A stretch of DNA of 64,000 bases from Solea solea (GCF_958295425.1 NC_081139.1:12674377-12738376); one strand, 5' to 3'; positions 1 to 12,129 are shown, counted from the stretch's first letter. A program made the numbers and translations. Notes: generated by a model from the letters alone, not told the origin.

Positions 1-53
1 AGTGAAAGGTGGGGTACACCATGCAGGACAGGCCACCAGTCCATCACGAGGCC
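1..53 (-). repeat. tRNA-SINE family body fragment, cut by the window edge
   Basis: The first 53 bases match, in minus orientation, the part of the SINE at 12541-12922 that contains the 'gcggggtaca' and 'ccagtccatc' segments. The copy is diverged and its start lies outside the window. The match ends abruptly after 'gaggcc', where unrelated sequence begins. Confidence 0.55.
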
Positions 54-699
54 AAAAACGAGGCAGATTTCGTGCGATGATAAAATGACAGTCTTTGTTG
101 CAGGGCCTCAGTGGGTAAATATTGAGATGAAATGCATTAACCCTGACCAGCAGCTGCTAAATCAGATTCTAGACACGAGGTGTGATGGTGGTGATGTCTT
201 GCTGAGACTGATGAAGGCATATAGAGGGTAACATATTAAAAAAAGGCAGCAGCACGATGATTAGGCTACCACTGAGGATGTGTTGCTGAGCTCGCAAATG
301 ACCCCAGGAGATGAGAGTAAGGAAATGAGAGTGGATGATGAATGAGAAATACATGAATGAAGCATGGATGGTAGTTTGCTCACACAACTCATGCTAGAGC
401 TTCATTGTGTCTGTTAACCATCAAATCATTGAGCAAGTCTTCACTTTTATAGGCAGTAAACTGGACAACTGTGTATTAGGGATTGTCCTATCCTGTGAAT
501 ATCCTAAATTATTAAGCGCTGCAAAATAGTTTTTAGTTGCCATGAGACTATTTTGTGTCCTCGTTCCCGTCTCAGTTCCCCGCTGTCTGACTAATAATAC
601 TAATTAAAAAAAAAGAAAAATAATTATAATCTTATATACAGGAAACAAACAACATGTACCAATACAGTCTAAATTGACTCAGAGTATGTGACAGTGCAT
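54..699. other. no gene seen; AT-rich non-coding DNA
   Basis: Only short A/T-rich stretches and chance open frames are present. I see no repeat family member and no splice-flanked coding stretch. Confidence 0.6.
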
Positions 700-1380
700 T
701 TATAAATTCATTTCAGACGGTTGCATCACTTCTCTGAGCCCTGTGGGCTGCTTCATTAGCATAATAATTAAGCCAGTGCCACACTATTTGTTCATGTTTT
801 GCCGCACACTGCAGTTGGTTTTGAAGTTCCACCCCTTCATACGTGGCTCACCCTCATCTCCCAGAGACATTACCAAGCATTAAGACAATGAAGTTAATTA
901 ACGCAGAGTTAATTTCTTTGGCACTTTTTTTTTTATGTGTGGCTGATTGTGTGTGCCAGTACACCTGAGACTTCTGCCTCTGTGTGTGTGTGTGTGCGTG
1001 CACACCTCTCCTCACTGTCTCATTACATGCAGGGACTGACTCAGAGAGACAGCCAAGTATAAGATAGCGAGCATAAAAAGGGAAAGGAGGGTTAGGAGAC
1101 GGGGAAAACTTTCATTATGTAATTGAGAATGAGAATTCAATCAACCCTCATTTAAAGCAAACCCACACTCTCGCGCTCCCTATCAGGAATGTTTGCGAAT
1201 ACTGATTTATGTGAACTGCAATGAGAGCATAATGATGTTCTCCGTAATGAAATGATTAGCATTTAAATAGCTGGAAATACACTGACTTGGCTTGCCAAAG
1301 CTTTTAATTTGATTTGTGTTGGTTTCCGGGGCCAGCGTGGTCATTTTTATTTTTGGCTGCTTGTAATTTTGGTGAAGTAG
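700..1380. promoter_or_regulatory. candidate conserved non-coding block
   Basis: Apart from a short (TG)n run at 979-996, this stretch is free of simple repeats. It is dense in homeodomain-type cores (TAAT/ATTA), for example 'attagcataataattaag' near 757 and 'gaagttaattaacgc' near 891. It also has AT-rich words separated by unique GC-containing sequence near 1240-1380. This texture is typical of conserved vertebrate enhancers, but conservation cannot be seen from one sequence. It is a guess to be tested by alignment. Confidence 0.22.
979..996. repeat. (TG)n microsatellite
   Basis: Short TG run inside the candidate non-coding block. Confidence 0.9.
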
Positions 1381-1460
1381 AAAAAGAAAAGGTTACACCG
1401 TGTCTCGAGTCTTGAGTGAATGGCACGTATCTTCCCAAAAGGTCAAAGAAGCTGTCAATT

Positions 1461-1486
1461 AAAAATAAATAAATAAATAAATAAAT
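1461..1486. repeat. (AAAT)n microsatellite
   Basis: Five to six AAAT units. The sequence from here to about 2160 is AT-rich with no gene or further repeat recognised. Confidence 0.9.
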
Positions 1487-2189
1487 GCATATCTACTTAC
1501 TATTCCGTAGAGGTGCATCAGCTCTGTGACTGTCTTGAAACACTACTTGCTATATGTTTATATGTTAAACCTTTGATGGTGGTACACTAAATTCATTGGG
1601 GATCACTGATTAACCACAGGGGTTCTAATCAGATTAGATGTATCAGTCAAAGCCGATCATTGTTTATAGTTCCAAAAACAATAAAACATATACTTATAGT
1701 GAAAGACATGTTGATAGTTGATAACGGTGATAAGTAACTATAACATAGGTAATAGAAATATGACATAAAAACACTATTTTTAATTAAACCAATCTATTTC
1801 ATCACCTGGTTTGTGCTGATTCCATGAATGCAACATTCAGAGTTAATACTGAAGTAGAGATATTGAAGCCAACACATTATGAGTAAGAGATTTCAGTGGC
1901 TTTAATGTGCTTTTATTGAATCTGAATATGTGCACACTAGTGTTTGATTGTCATGCTGCAGTTCTTATAGTCATATATACTGTATGTCATTAGCTTATGG
2001 GTTAGAAAACTATGGGTTAAAACTGAAGTGTTTTGCTTTATATTGCTAGTTTGCAATAGAGTGAAGTATGTTACATTTTGAGTTATGGTATGGTCTGGAA
2101 TGGTACACTATATTTGCAATTTTGTTCATCCATCATGGGATCATGGGAGCTGGAGCCAGACCCAGCAGAGATGTGGATGGAGCTGAGAG

Positions 2190-2300
2190 CTGAGGCGGGA
2201 TACACCTTGACAGGACACCATCCTATCACGGGGCCAACACACACAGAGACAATCGATCACTGCCACTTCCATTCACAACTGAGTGCAATTTAAAGTCTCC
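2190..2300 (-). repeat. diverged tRNA-SINE family body fragment
   Basis: The order of short blocks ('gaggcgggatacacc', 'ggggcca', 'acagagacaa', 'attcacaactgag', 'tttaaagtctcc') follows the body of the complete SINE at 12541-12922 in the same minus orientation. Many substitutions and lost blocks indicate an old copy. Confidence 0.5.
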
Positions 2301-5126
2301 CGTTAACACTGCTCAGAATAAAAGGAAGCACCAACACACATCCGCTCTCCTAAAGCTGTTGTCTAGCCTGATTTGTGCTTGTGTGTGGACCTAACTCAGC
2401 TTGTAATTTCCTTTTAATAACAGTAATCCCACCAGAACTGTGCTCTGCATCAGTAGTCAATGTGCTGCCATTCTGAAATACTGAGACGGGACAGGAAAGG
2501 ACAAAATCACACAAAGGAGAGTTGAAGAGAATATGATAATGGAGATGGCAGTTTAAAGACACAATGAGAGGCCATTTTGTCTGACAAAGCGTCTGACATT
2601 CCTGTCAATGTGGCCATGAGGTGAATTCATTCATTACCAATGTCACTTGCTCACATACTCACCCATTTTAATGCCTGGTACACACTGGAAGCATGAGCAG
2701 TGGGTCTGCATCGTGAAATGTCTTGCTTTTTATTTAGACACATCAATGCTTCACCACAGTTTCAATTTCTTTATATTTTGCATATGTGACAAACACGATT
2801 TTTATTGTGTAGGAATCTGTAGGAATTGTGGATGCAGTTGAGCATTGTGGAATATTTTAAAGTATATATTTTGTTTTTATCCCTTTTCCACTCTTTAACA
2901 TGAAGTCACTTATATTTGTTAACGCAGTCACTGTGTTTTTTGCTCACATACTGTATTTGCATAAGCTGAAACACCAGTCTTTGTGTCAGTGTTAACATAT
3001 TAGCATGTATTAGCATCTATTTTACATGTTACAAAACGTGACACAGTGATTACGAATTGCAAAAATGATTTTTAAAGATATTAAACTGTAGATGGATTTG
3101 AGGAGGAAGTCTGCCAAAAGAGGCCCTTGAAAGTTTGTGGATTTGATGAATTTTTTGTCAAAAATCACAAAATCACCCATAAATAGACATGGGTCATTGA
3201 AAGTGCTTGAATTTTGTGCAAGAACGAAGTTGTGTTGATATTTAGGGAAGTGTCTCCCACCACCTACTGTTTCATGTGCCCTGCATTGCTCAATGTACGT
3301 AGACGAGGCAGCAATATCGAGTCGTAGCAACACTGCAGGTAAAAATCACACTTCAATATCCTTCACCTCTTGAAGCAAATGCATCCAAATTAAGGGCATT
3401 TCTTGTCTTGATAGCACATTTTTACTTCTTCCACCTCTTGTCTTGTAACTGCCACAGTGTACTCTTGCTAAGTAGCTTATGTTTGTTGTTGGTCTGTCTC
3501 TGTCGGATTATATAATATTATAAGGATTATGCAAAAATTACTTAATTGATTTTCTAGGAACTAGGTGGGATGTTGTGGTATGAACCGAAAACAACACATT
3601 CAATTTCAAAGCTGATCCAGTTAAGGCGGTGGATAATTTCTCTAACGTTCACAGATAGGGCATCTTTGAGCAATTTTCACCTGAGTCCCTTTTCTTGTTT
3701 GTAGAGATGATAATGAAACACACAAGGCACATGGAGAATGCTAGTATTTGTCACAAAGTAAAAAAAAAATGGAGAAGCCAAACAAACAAAGAGAGTCTTT
3801 AATAAATCAAATTAACTAAAGGCAGAAAAGTTAAATACAAACCAAAAAAAATGTTCGGTTGGTCTAACCGACACAACTTACGAGGTTCCCCTTCTTCTTC
3901 TTCTCATACATTCCAGCAGGCTGTACACTGAGAGGTTAAATACTGCCCTCCACAGTCCTGAACTACCGTTATTCCTGCCCATCGAAGCCTGACTGCTGAT
4001 ATAACACCTAATCAGCCAAAAACATCCCAAAAAGCACATACAACTAATTGTAGGGTGCAATTGACTGTGGGAGGGTGCTGAAATGTGCGGACTATGTGAT
4101 CTGCTGCGGGCTGTGATTTTTAACAACTGTCAAAGTTGCTGTTCATACTTTACTCATACTTCACCTGAGACCCTTTCACATATTACTGGGCCAAATAAGA
4201 GTAAACTAAATAAATAATAAATACTCTAAATAAAGAAAATATTTTATGAACGAGAGTCAAAGTGGCAATGGTCAAACAAAAGCATGAATGTATTGGCTCT
4301 GGCAGGTAATAGGCAACCAGACTGGAAGCTGCTCACTTTATTTCCTGGGCTCAGGTGCCGCTGATCTGCCTGGACAGGTTGTTCAATCAGCTCTTGCATC
4401 CAGCTCCGCCTCAGAGACAGCACAGTAACTGTGGATATAATTGACACAGCCTGTCACAAACACACAAATAAGTTTGTCACAAAAATGCATTTTGGTCATT
4501 ATTTATTTTATAGCTTGAGCTCCTTTCCTACCCTGAGTGAACCTCGGACTAATTTGAGACGGCTCAAGTCAGGGGTGAGGACTCGTTGCTGCCAAGGCTG
4601 TTGTGAATAATATACTCTGACTCACAGATTCCTGTGTCGGCTGACATGATGTGGATGCAGGTGAAGGGCCTGGCGTTAGACAAATAACAATGTGGTTTGC
4701 CTTGAAGTCTAATGCACATTTTCTCATTTTATCTGGATTATTAAACATTCTTTGGTGAAACTGTACTTTATGTAATTACACCGAATTTGTGAAAAAGGAA
4801 AAAAAAACAAAACAGTAGAAAAATAAAATAAGCCAGTGTCAGTGATGAAGAGGAAGACTATGTGGGGAAAAAAGGAAATTCAGTAGTTCAGTCATTTTCT
4901 TTTCTTCATTGTCATTTTCTCCTCTCACCATTGTATTTCATAGCTAACCAGCAATTTACTTCTCACTCTCCTGATGACAATTAACGCAATTCTAAGGAGT
5001 CAGCAAAGATTTCCCCTCTTTCTTTGTCAATGTACAGTTTCTTCCTGCTGATGTGAGCACTCTGCTGTGTGAGAGAGGAAAAATCAATGTGGTCATCTGT
5101 AATTGTGTGTATCTCTATGTTTGTCC
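2301..5126. other. no gene seen; intron or intergenic DNA
   Basis: All open frames are short and lack splice or codon support. Local A-rich runs occur near 3760-3850 and 4795-4830. I recognise no repeat family. Confidence 0.55.
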
Positions 5127-5189
5127 GTGTGTGTGTGTGTGTGTGTGTGCGTGAGAGAGAGAGAGAGCGAGAGAGAGAGAGAGAGAGAG
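5127..5189. repeat. compound (GT)n(GA)n microsatellite
   Basis: A GT run at 5127-5149 joins directly to a GA run at 5153-5189 that has one C interruption. A (CA)n run lies about 100 bases downstream at 5290-5308, so the GT and CA runs could pair as an imperfect hairpin. The four overlapping open frames here are products of the dinucleotide repeats. Confidence 0.95.
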
Positions 5190-5289
5190 TTTGCCAGGCC
5201 AGCTGAGGGATGTGGCAGCCTGTCTGTCTTTGTTAGCATCTTTGCTTTGCCAAGGCTGCCCTGGCTTAGAGCAGTATGTAACTCCCCCA

Positions 5290-5308
5290 AACACACACAC
5301 ACACACAA
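5290..5308. repeat. (CA)n microsatellite
   Basis: CA run, complementary to the GT run just upstream. Confidence 0.9.
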
Positions 5309-5670
5309 ACTCACACAGAGACAAACGCACACACTCTGGCATACGTGTAAGGATGTCAGCACACATGTTCACTAGCAATCAATGATGCAAGAAGCTTTCA
5401 GATCCTTACTGCAAGTAAATCACAGCACGACAGTTCCGACGTAAAGCTGCAGTAGGCAGGACCACATGAGAAAGAGTTGATTGTCTTGTCTCCCAGGTAC
5501 AGTAGTTGATGAATGTTGTCTGCCAGATGACCTTTGACAGACACTTGTGCTTCAAACTCAACATACGATAAAAGCTCAACGTCTCCGTTTCTCGTTTCTC
5601 ATGTCTCCGGTCATTTAACTTGTGTTCTACTGCGTTTATTGACTGAAAGACGGTCTTCCACTCAAGGGAT

Positions 5671-5678
5671 GTGCACAT
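5671..5678. repeat. left 8-bp target-site duplication of hAT-like element
   Basis: 'gtgcacat' is repeated exactly at 5925-5932, on either side of the element between them. Confidence 0.8.
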
Positions 5679-5924
5679 TATTGATGGGAAGTTCGACTCT
5701 TTTTACTGACTCGGATCTTTTACTCTCGCACAGTAAATTGAACTCATATTTTTTTGAGTAATTGTGTTCATTTTTAAAGCGGGTGGCGCTGTAGCCCGAA
5801 GGAGTGGCGAAGGAAGGTACTGCATGAAAATGAACAAATCACTCACTGAGACGACTCATTACTCCCGAGTCATACAAAAGATTAGTGCATATTGAACGAA
5901 TCGTTCACGAACGACACATCACTA
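5679..5924. mobile_element. 246-bp non-autonomous hAT-like element (MITE)
   Basis: The ends form imperfect terminal inverted repeats: the left begins 'tattgatgggaagttcg', and the reverse complement of the right end reads 'tagtgatgtgtcgttcg' (12 of 17 identical). The flanks are an exact 8-bp duplication, the length made by hAT transposases. The inside has no open frame, so movement would have depended on a transposase supplied elsewhere. The right inner part contains 'gaacgaatcgttcacgaacg', a motif I associate with a common fish repeat. The family name is not certain. The well-kept ends suggest a moderately young insertion. Confidence 0.8.
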
Positions 5925-5932
5925 GTGCACAT
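5925..5932. repeat. right 8-bp target-site duplication of hAT-like element
   Basis: Exact copy of 'gtgcacat' at 5671-5678. Confidence 0.8.
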
Positions 5933-7572
5933 GCAGTCGTGTGAAGCACTGCCAATAGGAGTGAGTTTAGGTGCTGAAAGATTACCAAGGAATTATTAAT
6001 CAATTAAATTAAATTTAAAAAATCCTAATCTATGTACCTTATACCCCATCTTTGAGGATTAAGCATTGACAGCAAACTGTAGGTTCAGTATTTAAGTTTA
6101 AGATGATTGTTCCCTGTGATAGATGTTTCAAATGTAGGGTAAAAGAGTTGGTTGTGAAAGACTTTTTATCTTATCTGTTGAAATCATATTCATATAGCCA
6201 TCAATAATAAAGATGCCTGAATTAAATATGAAAAAAACAAGTAAGCGTGTGTAGCCTAGTAGTACTGTGATAAACACCATTCAGTCCATTCAGATCACAT
6301 GAAGCTGGAGAGACAGAAGTTAGTTACGGAAAATGGCAGAAGCTAAAATCCACAGTCTTACTACAAACATCCTGCAATATTTTGGGCTTTGACGAGAAGG
6401 CCAATGGGAGGGGGTGGGATAAATTGGTTGCATTTTGCCAAACAATACCTCTGCTAGCTTTTCCAGCGTTACAGACCCAATGTTTAACTGCAAAGCACAT
6501 ATTTTCAAATGTCAACATTTATAGAGGGGGAATCTGTCTTTAGTGGAGCTGTCCAGTGCTGAATGCAGTTTCAGGAAGTCCCTATCACCTGCATAGGTTC
6601 TCTTTTCCTTCAGGCTCTACAACAACAGATGCCATTTAATTTCATAATAAAGGTACTTTTAAAGGCATGCACAGCTACCCTGTAACTGAACTCAAATTAA
6701 ATAAAGCATGCATCATATATTTTAGTGGCTCTTTGATATTCTCACTGAATGTGGACTCCAAACTAACATTCAATTTCAACGTCAACCCAGAGCACGTGAT
6801 TGCATAGTCTGGAATAGTCATGGAAATAGAGATTATCTCCAGCAAAGCCTTGGCCAGGGCTTTGAAAATGGGACTGCTGCATTTGGAGGAAAGCAGTTAA
6901 AAACAGGCAGCAGCCCCAAACAGCTCATTGTTACTCGGAATCCTGGCCCACACACAAACCTGGAATTAAACATAGAACTGGATTTCATGTAGTTTTTACT
7001 CTCGTTGCAGGACATCAAAGTTCTAGGTTGGATTTAAGTTTCACAAATCTTTTTTTTTTTTTGTATTTTCTAAGTTTTGTCCGACACTGCAAAATAGCTG
7101 CAACACTAATGCTGTGGCTCCCAGATGACCTAAATGTAAATGCTGTTATAATCACAACACAACCAACCCTCTAATTCATTCAATTTATCCATGGAACAGT
7201 TGCAGTAGTCCAGGAAATGTCTAGTAAATTGCGCCTGGATTTTTCCAGTTCACTGTCATGTTCACATGTGATGAAGCAGTGGGAGAATGTCTGGGTCAGA
7301 CAAATTAAAAACAGCAGGACAATCTTGGGGACATTGAGGTGAGCAGTGGCGCTTGGCATCAGCGTGCAGGGGGACACTGAACAATTTGCTTGAATTTCCT
7401 GTGTTTTCAAAAGGAGATTTCACTGGGGACTGGTAGGAGAGTTGGCTGTAGTGTGTGTGTCTCTCCTTGTCTGGGCTGCTGTTGTTGGAGGGTGAAAAAG
7501 CAGGAACCCCTTCAGGTAATCATGTTAGTTTCCTCCACTGCATCCAGTGCTGCAGTGGTCTTTGTCTGTGCA
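5933..7572. other. no gene seen
   Basis: AT-rich non-coding DNA with a T-run near 7049-7061. No splice-bounded coding stretch and no recognised repeat. Confidence 0.55.
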
Positions 7573-7597
7573 TGTGTGTGTGTGTGTGTGTGTGTGT
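7573..7597. repeat. (TG)n microsatellite
   Basis: TG run about 75 bases before the (CA)n run that precedes the next repeat. Confidence 0.95.
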
Positions 7598-7674
7598 TTG
7601 CACTCGTGTCTGACTTTCAACCAATCTGACTTTAGCACCTCGGTTCTGCGGTAGTTATTTATGTCAAGCCTTTT

Positions 7675-7982
7675 ACACACACTCACACACACACACACAT
7701 ACAGCTATTCTTCTTTGGACACTGCATTGACTTCTGCTCATTTGGACAGTCTAAGCAAAGCATTATACCTAATCTTAACCAGTTAACCTTAACCATAACA
7801 TATACACTATTAAAGTCTTAGCCCGAAAACTTATCCAGTTCTTTAAAAAATAAGGTTCTGTCTCATTAGGACCATGTGTTGTTCTCCATGAGGACTACTG
7901 GTCCCGACAAGTTCAGTGTTTATGCCAGCACGATCCCTAAAGAGGTAACAAATACAAGTACACAAAGAGAGAGAGAGAGAGA
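7675..7982 (-). repeat. teleost dispersed repeat with CTTAACC-type core, bounded by (CA)n and (GA)n
   Basis: After (CA)n at 7675-7700 come 'aatcttaaccagttaacctt' near 7771, a 'tcattaggaccat' block, 'gaggactact', 'aaagaggtaac' and 'aatacaagtacacaaag', then (GA)n. This order matches a widespread fish repeat that I remember as carrying TTAGG/CCTAA-like cores and 'rtaaggaccaaa' blocks between CA microsatellites. Related copies in plus orientation are suspected at 39015-39125 and 51724-52001. The family name is unknown to me. Confidence 0.5.
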
Positions 7983-8039
7983 GTGAGAGGGGGAGAGTCC
8001 GAGATGAGAGAAGGAGAGAAAGAGAGAAAGAGTACATAG

Positions 8040-8877
8040 TATAGAGAAATATGGAGTACAGAGATTTCTGCCTGCAGGATTAGTTATGGTTCTGTCTCAA
8101 CAAAGCTGGGAAATGAAATGGATGAAAAGCTCTTCTGAGGGAAAGTTACCGTGAACATTTTCCTCCCAGGAAATCACAGAGAGACAGTGAGGGAGACAAG
8201 GAGGAGTCCTGGCTTCCACTGTTCATATATACTTACTGTATACCACAAAGAAGAGTTCTTTTTACACAGAGATGCAAGACACCATGTGTCTGTGAAGAGA
8301 GTACCAGTGTATGGTCCAAAGATTACACAAAAATATGCCTGTGTTTATAACACAAAGTTCTGTCATCTTATGTGTGAAAGTTGTATTGTTGTTTTTTTAT
8401 TGCGGAAACTCACATCATATGATTGCATTTATTACTCTTAAAATCCTCCTTTTTTTCACTAATGCCAACTGACAACAGACAACGTTTTATAACAGCATAG
8501 TGACTGTTCTGTTAACATATTGTTACAGGGCACAAAGAAACAAACAAAAAAAAACTTTCATTCTGAAGTGTTGCAGTGAAAATTAAACACAGAAACCCAC
8601 TGGCTTTGCAAATGTAGGCTGTTATCACCACAGTCTGATTGACTCACTGTTTTAGTGGAAAAAAAAAAGCCATTTTCAAATGTTTAATTCCGGGTATTTT
8701 TACAATGACCTTTAAATCATTAAAACTATTAAAACAAAAATCCTCTTCAGAGCTGGATAGCCACCAATAAATACAGTTGTTATCAGGCTAGAGAGGCATT
8801 ACACTGCTGTAGCTGGGAGTCATGGAAGTAAATGAGTCATGAAAAAAAGTCATCCGTCCTCATTGTCATTCATTGTT
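8040..8877. other. no gene seen
   Basis: Non-coding DNA with small A-runs near 8547 and 8660. The open frame at 8151-8441 has no coding support. Confidence 0.5.
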
Positions 8878-9065
8878 TACCACTCTATCCTCCACATTAG
8901 GCTAGCAGGGAGCTGGATCTAATCCCAGCTGACATAGGGCTGGATCTAATCCCAGTTGACATAGGGCGAAAGGCACAATACAACCAGGACGGGTTGCCAG
9001 TCCATCGCCAACATCCAGAGATGAACAACCATTCACTCTCACTTTCACACCTACTGTCAAGTTAA
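8878..9065 (-). repeat. tRNA-SINE family body fragment with an internal 27-bp tandem duplication
   Basis: In minus orientation this follows the SINE body: 'tttaccactctatcctcca', 'aatcccagctgacatagggc', 'gggttgccagtccatcgc', then 'caaccattcactctcac'. The tRNA-like head is missing. A 27-base segment starting 'ctggatctaatcccag' occurs twice in tandem (8913-8939 and 8940-8966) with one difference, so the duplication came during or after insertion. No target-site duplication could be found. Confidence 0.65.
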
Positions 9066-10141
9066 CATAGGTGTCGGTGGCCATTGTATAGGAGGGAAAT
9101 TCCAAAATGATTTATTGCAAAAACATGCAATATGGGGATTAGTAAATAATAAGAATAAGCAGTTGCAAAGGAGAAATAAACTGTGTGAGAGAAAGGGAAT
9201 ATAGCGTGTCCTCCATCACCATATAGAGATAGAAAGATGAGAGAAAGAAAGCCATGAATTACATTAGCCTGCTGCAGACTTCAACACGGCTTAAAGTCAT
9301 TTCAGAAAGTAACAAATGAATACATTAATCAATAAAATGTTTCATAAAGAATTGGATAGAAAAATAGCGAGCTCCTTTACTACCACATTAAAATCACATA
9401 AAGATTGTGAAAGAGCGGTTGAGTAAATGCACCAGTGAAAGAGAGAAAGATTGAGAGTGACAGACAGAACCGTTAGAGGCAGAGACAGAAATATTAGCAC
9501 ATTCTCCCTGGCCAATAATCCTTTCAAAATTGAAACCAAGAGTTAAGGAGGAGAAGGAGGCTGGAGCCAGGAGCTCATTGAAATGCTTAACTGTTAAAAT
9601 GTAACCTGTAATAAAATAGGATTTAGAATAGAAGTAATGTTGCACTGTTTAATGCTTAAACAGTTATGCACTTATTGATTGGTCAGTCTTTTGATCCCCT
9701 TACGACACGTTCAATTCTAGTTTGTTGCGTGTAATGTGTCCCCGCGTCAAAAATAATAAGGCATTCTCTCACTGCCTGATTATAACCTTCATGTTCACTT
9801 CAGATTGCTGAATGATGTCATCACTTGAATTTATGGTTCAGATTTAAACATTTTCTCCAAGTTTGGTCCTCATGCTTCTCTCTGTTTTTGGTGTTTATAT
9901 AATTCTTCTATTTTAATAAACTCATAAATCACCATAATACATGTAGATATTATAAGTTGAGAACATCCTGCAAATGCATTGGCTCGGTGCATCCTTCACT
10001 GGCTGAAAAATGCAGACACATGAGTATGGAGAGCAACAACTGCGAGGGGCGGGGGGGGAATAAGAGGGATGAGGGTTATAATCACCAGCGCACAGGCTCA
10101 CTTATACAGCAGTGCTGCCAAATGGGAAAAAATATATAAGC
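9066..10141. other. no gene seen
   Basis: Non-coding. Contains a short G-run near 10050 and no recognised element. Confidence 0.5.
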
Positions 10142-10159
10142 GTATATATATATATATAT
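10142..10159. repeat. (TA)n microsatellite
   Basis: Nine TA units. Confidence 0.9.
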
Positions 10160-10747
10160 GATGAAAGAGCCACAGGAAAATTAACAAATGCTTCAAAATT
10201 AAAAGCGACTTCTTCCACATAAATAGTTTTTCCACTTCTTTCCCACCAGAAGGAAAGTCCACTGCCCCTCCTCTCCCCATCTGCAGACATTAGATAAAGC
10301 ATATTTTAACTTGTATGAGTCTTAGAAAGCAACTCAGGTAGGATTGAAATGTGTGGAAATAACCACTGATAAGATGAAACAAAGTCCCATTCAGCTTTGT
10401 GAAGATTTGGCCATTAAAGTAATGAATTTTTTTTATATTTATAACCTTGATATAATGAATGAATTACCTATATTCTTCCTTGAACATATACTCACTCGCT
10501 CACCTTCAGACTTATAGCCTGATCTGATTGGAGTCTGTGCCAACTCCATTCTTTCATAGACCAGACCAAGGGTGAAGGGGTTGGACAGAGACCAAGACTA
10601 GGAAAACAGCACTGGTTCACCTGAGAGGAATGAGCTTGGAGTCCATAAATTAAACAAAGTGCAGATCCCACATCACTTGTAATAATCCCTGTGACCACTA
10701 GGTGATGCTTAAGATGAAAGCAGCTTTTACAGGAAGACAATTTCAAC

Positions 10748-10959
10748 ATGGCCTTTCTGCATGGAGTTTTTCATGTTCTCCCTGTGAGTGTGTGGGTTTT
10801 CTCCGGGTTCTCCGGTTTCCTTCCACAGCCCAGAAACATGCACATTTTGGCATTATGCAAAATGGACACTACTAAATTGACCATAGGTTGTTTGGCTCTG
10901 TGTGGCCCTGTAATGGACTGGCCATAAGGATAAAGTGGTAGAAGATGGATGGATGGATG
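10748..10959 (+). mobile_element. 5'-truncated tRNA-SINE family copy ending in (GGAT)n
   Basis: Same family as the minus copy at 12541-12922, here on plus: 'ctgcatggagtttttcatg', 'ttctccctgtgagtgtgtgg', 'ctccgggttctccggtttcc', 'acatgcac', 'gtggccctgtaatggactgg', 'aggataaagtggtagaag', then GGAT units as tail. The tRNA-like head is absent. The flanks 'gacaatttcaac' (10736-10747) and 'gacaattttaac' (10960-10971) differ by one base and are probably the target-site duplication, so the copy arrived already truncated at its 5' end. A block of the body between 'gttgt' and 'ctctgtgtgg' is also missing. Confidence 0.75.
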
Positions 10960-10971
10960 GACAATTTTAAC

Positions 10972-12129
10972 TATTGATTAACATTTGCTGATAAGAATGT
11001 TGTGAGAAAAGTGTTTCCCAGTGCTGGATGGTATGGGGTTATGGCATAGACAGACTATGGACAACAAGCTATGGACAACAAACACTGATTAAACATGCTT
11101 TTTTATTAATGTCACTTTGAATATGAGACATGGTGAGGAAATCCTCAGGCTCATTGTCCTGCCATTCATCTACAGTTTTGGTCATACCCCATGTCGTGTG
11201 GATTCCTGCTTATGTCCGCAACTTCACCTAACCACTGAGGACGAGTGGACCAATATTCCACATGTCACAATCAATAGCTCTCTATGTGAAGGAGATTTGT
11301 GCTCACTGACAAGTTCCCTGTCCTCCTAAAACATGGTCTATGTGAAGATTTAGCTCAGTGCCTAATGAGAGGTGTATCATTAAGATAAACAGCATATTTA
11401 GAGTGACCTTGTACTGTGATGGTGCAAAGCCTCAACATTGCTATATTAACACCGTTTAAACAGCCTCTTGATATGTCTCACCTGCCAGGTGGATGTATTA
11501 TTGTAGTAAAAGTGTGGCGCTCCTTAACTGATTTGTGAACCGAATTTGAGGAAAAATAATCAGATTTCTTTCACTTTCTGTCCTTGGAGAATTTCCATTC
11601 TATGTCAACTAAATAAAGGATCATTTTTAAAACCTGTGATCACCTGTTAGTGTGACAGCGCTGGTTTCCCACCTTTCTTGTGAGTGGACGAGCAGGGATG
11701 AGCAGTTCCATGTAGACATACAGATTGTCCCATTAATTATGGATACACTGGAGCCCTGCGCTGTCTCGCCTCATTGAATGCCAATATTTGGCACTGACAG
11801 AAGGTGTTGCAGTTTGTTTTGAATCTCATCAGACAATGTGCACGACAATGTAAAGTCAATAAATAATTAATGTCAGATGTGTTTCATTGTGCTTTGCCTG
11901 ACTTTAGACAGAAGTGGAGTGCAAGGCTTCTTCCCTCTTTCATCTGTATTTTACATGAAGAATAATATCCAACTATGTGAATAAGGATTTAGCAGTTGGA
12001 ACAAATACAACAAGCAGATCTCAGTGTTTTACAAATAATGAATTAAATCTTTGGTAGCAGGGATGCATACATGTTTGTTGTTAGTTCTTGTAGTGCAATA
12101 AAGCCCAGGGTGCAGGTCAACAAACTAAA
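10972..12129. other. no gene seen
   Basis: Non-coding DNA between two mobile elements. The plus open frame 11117-11329 has no splice signals or recognisable domain. Confidence 0.5.
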
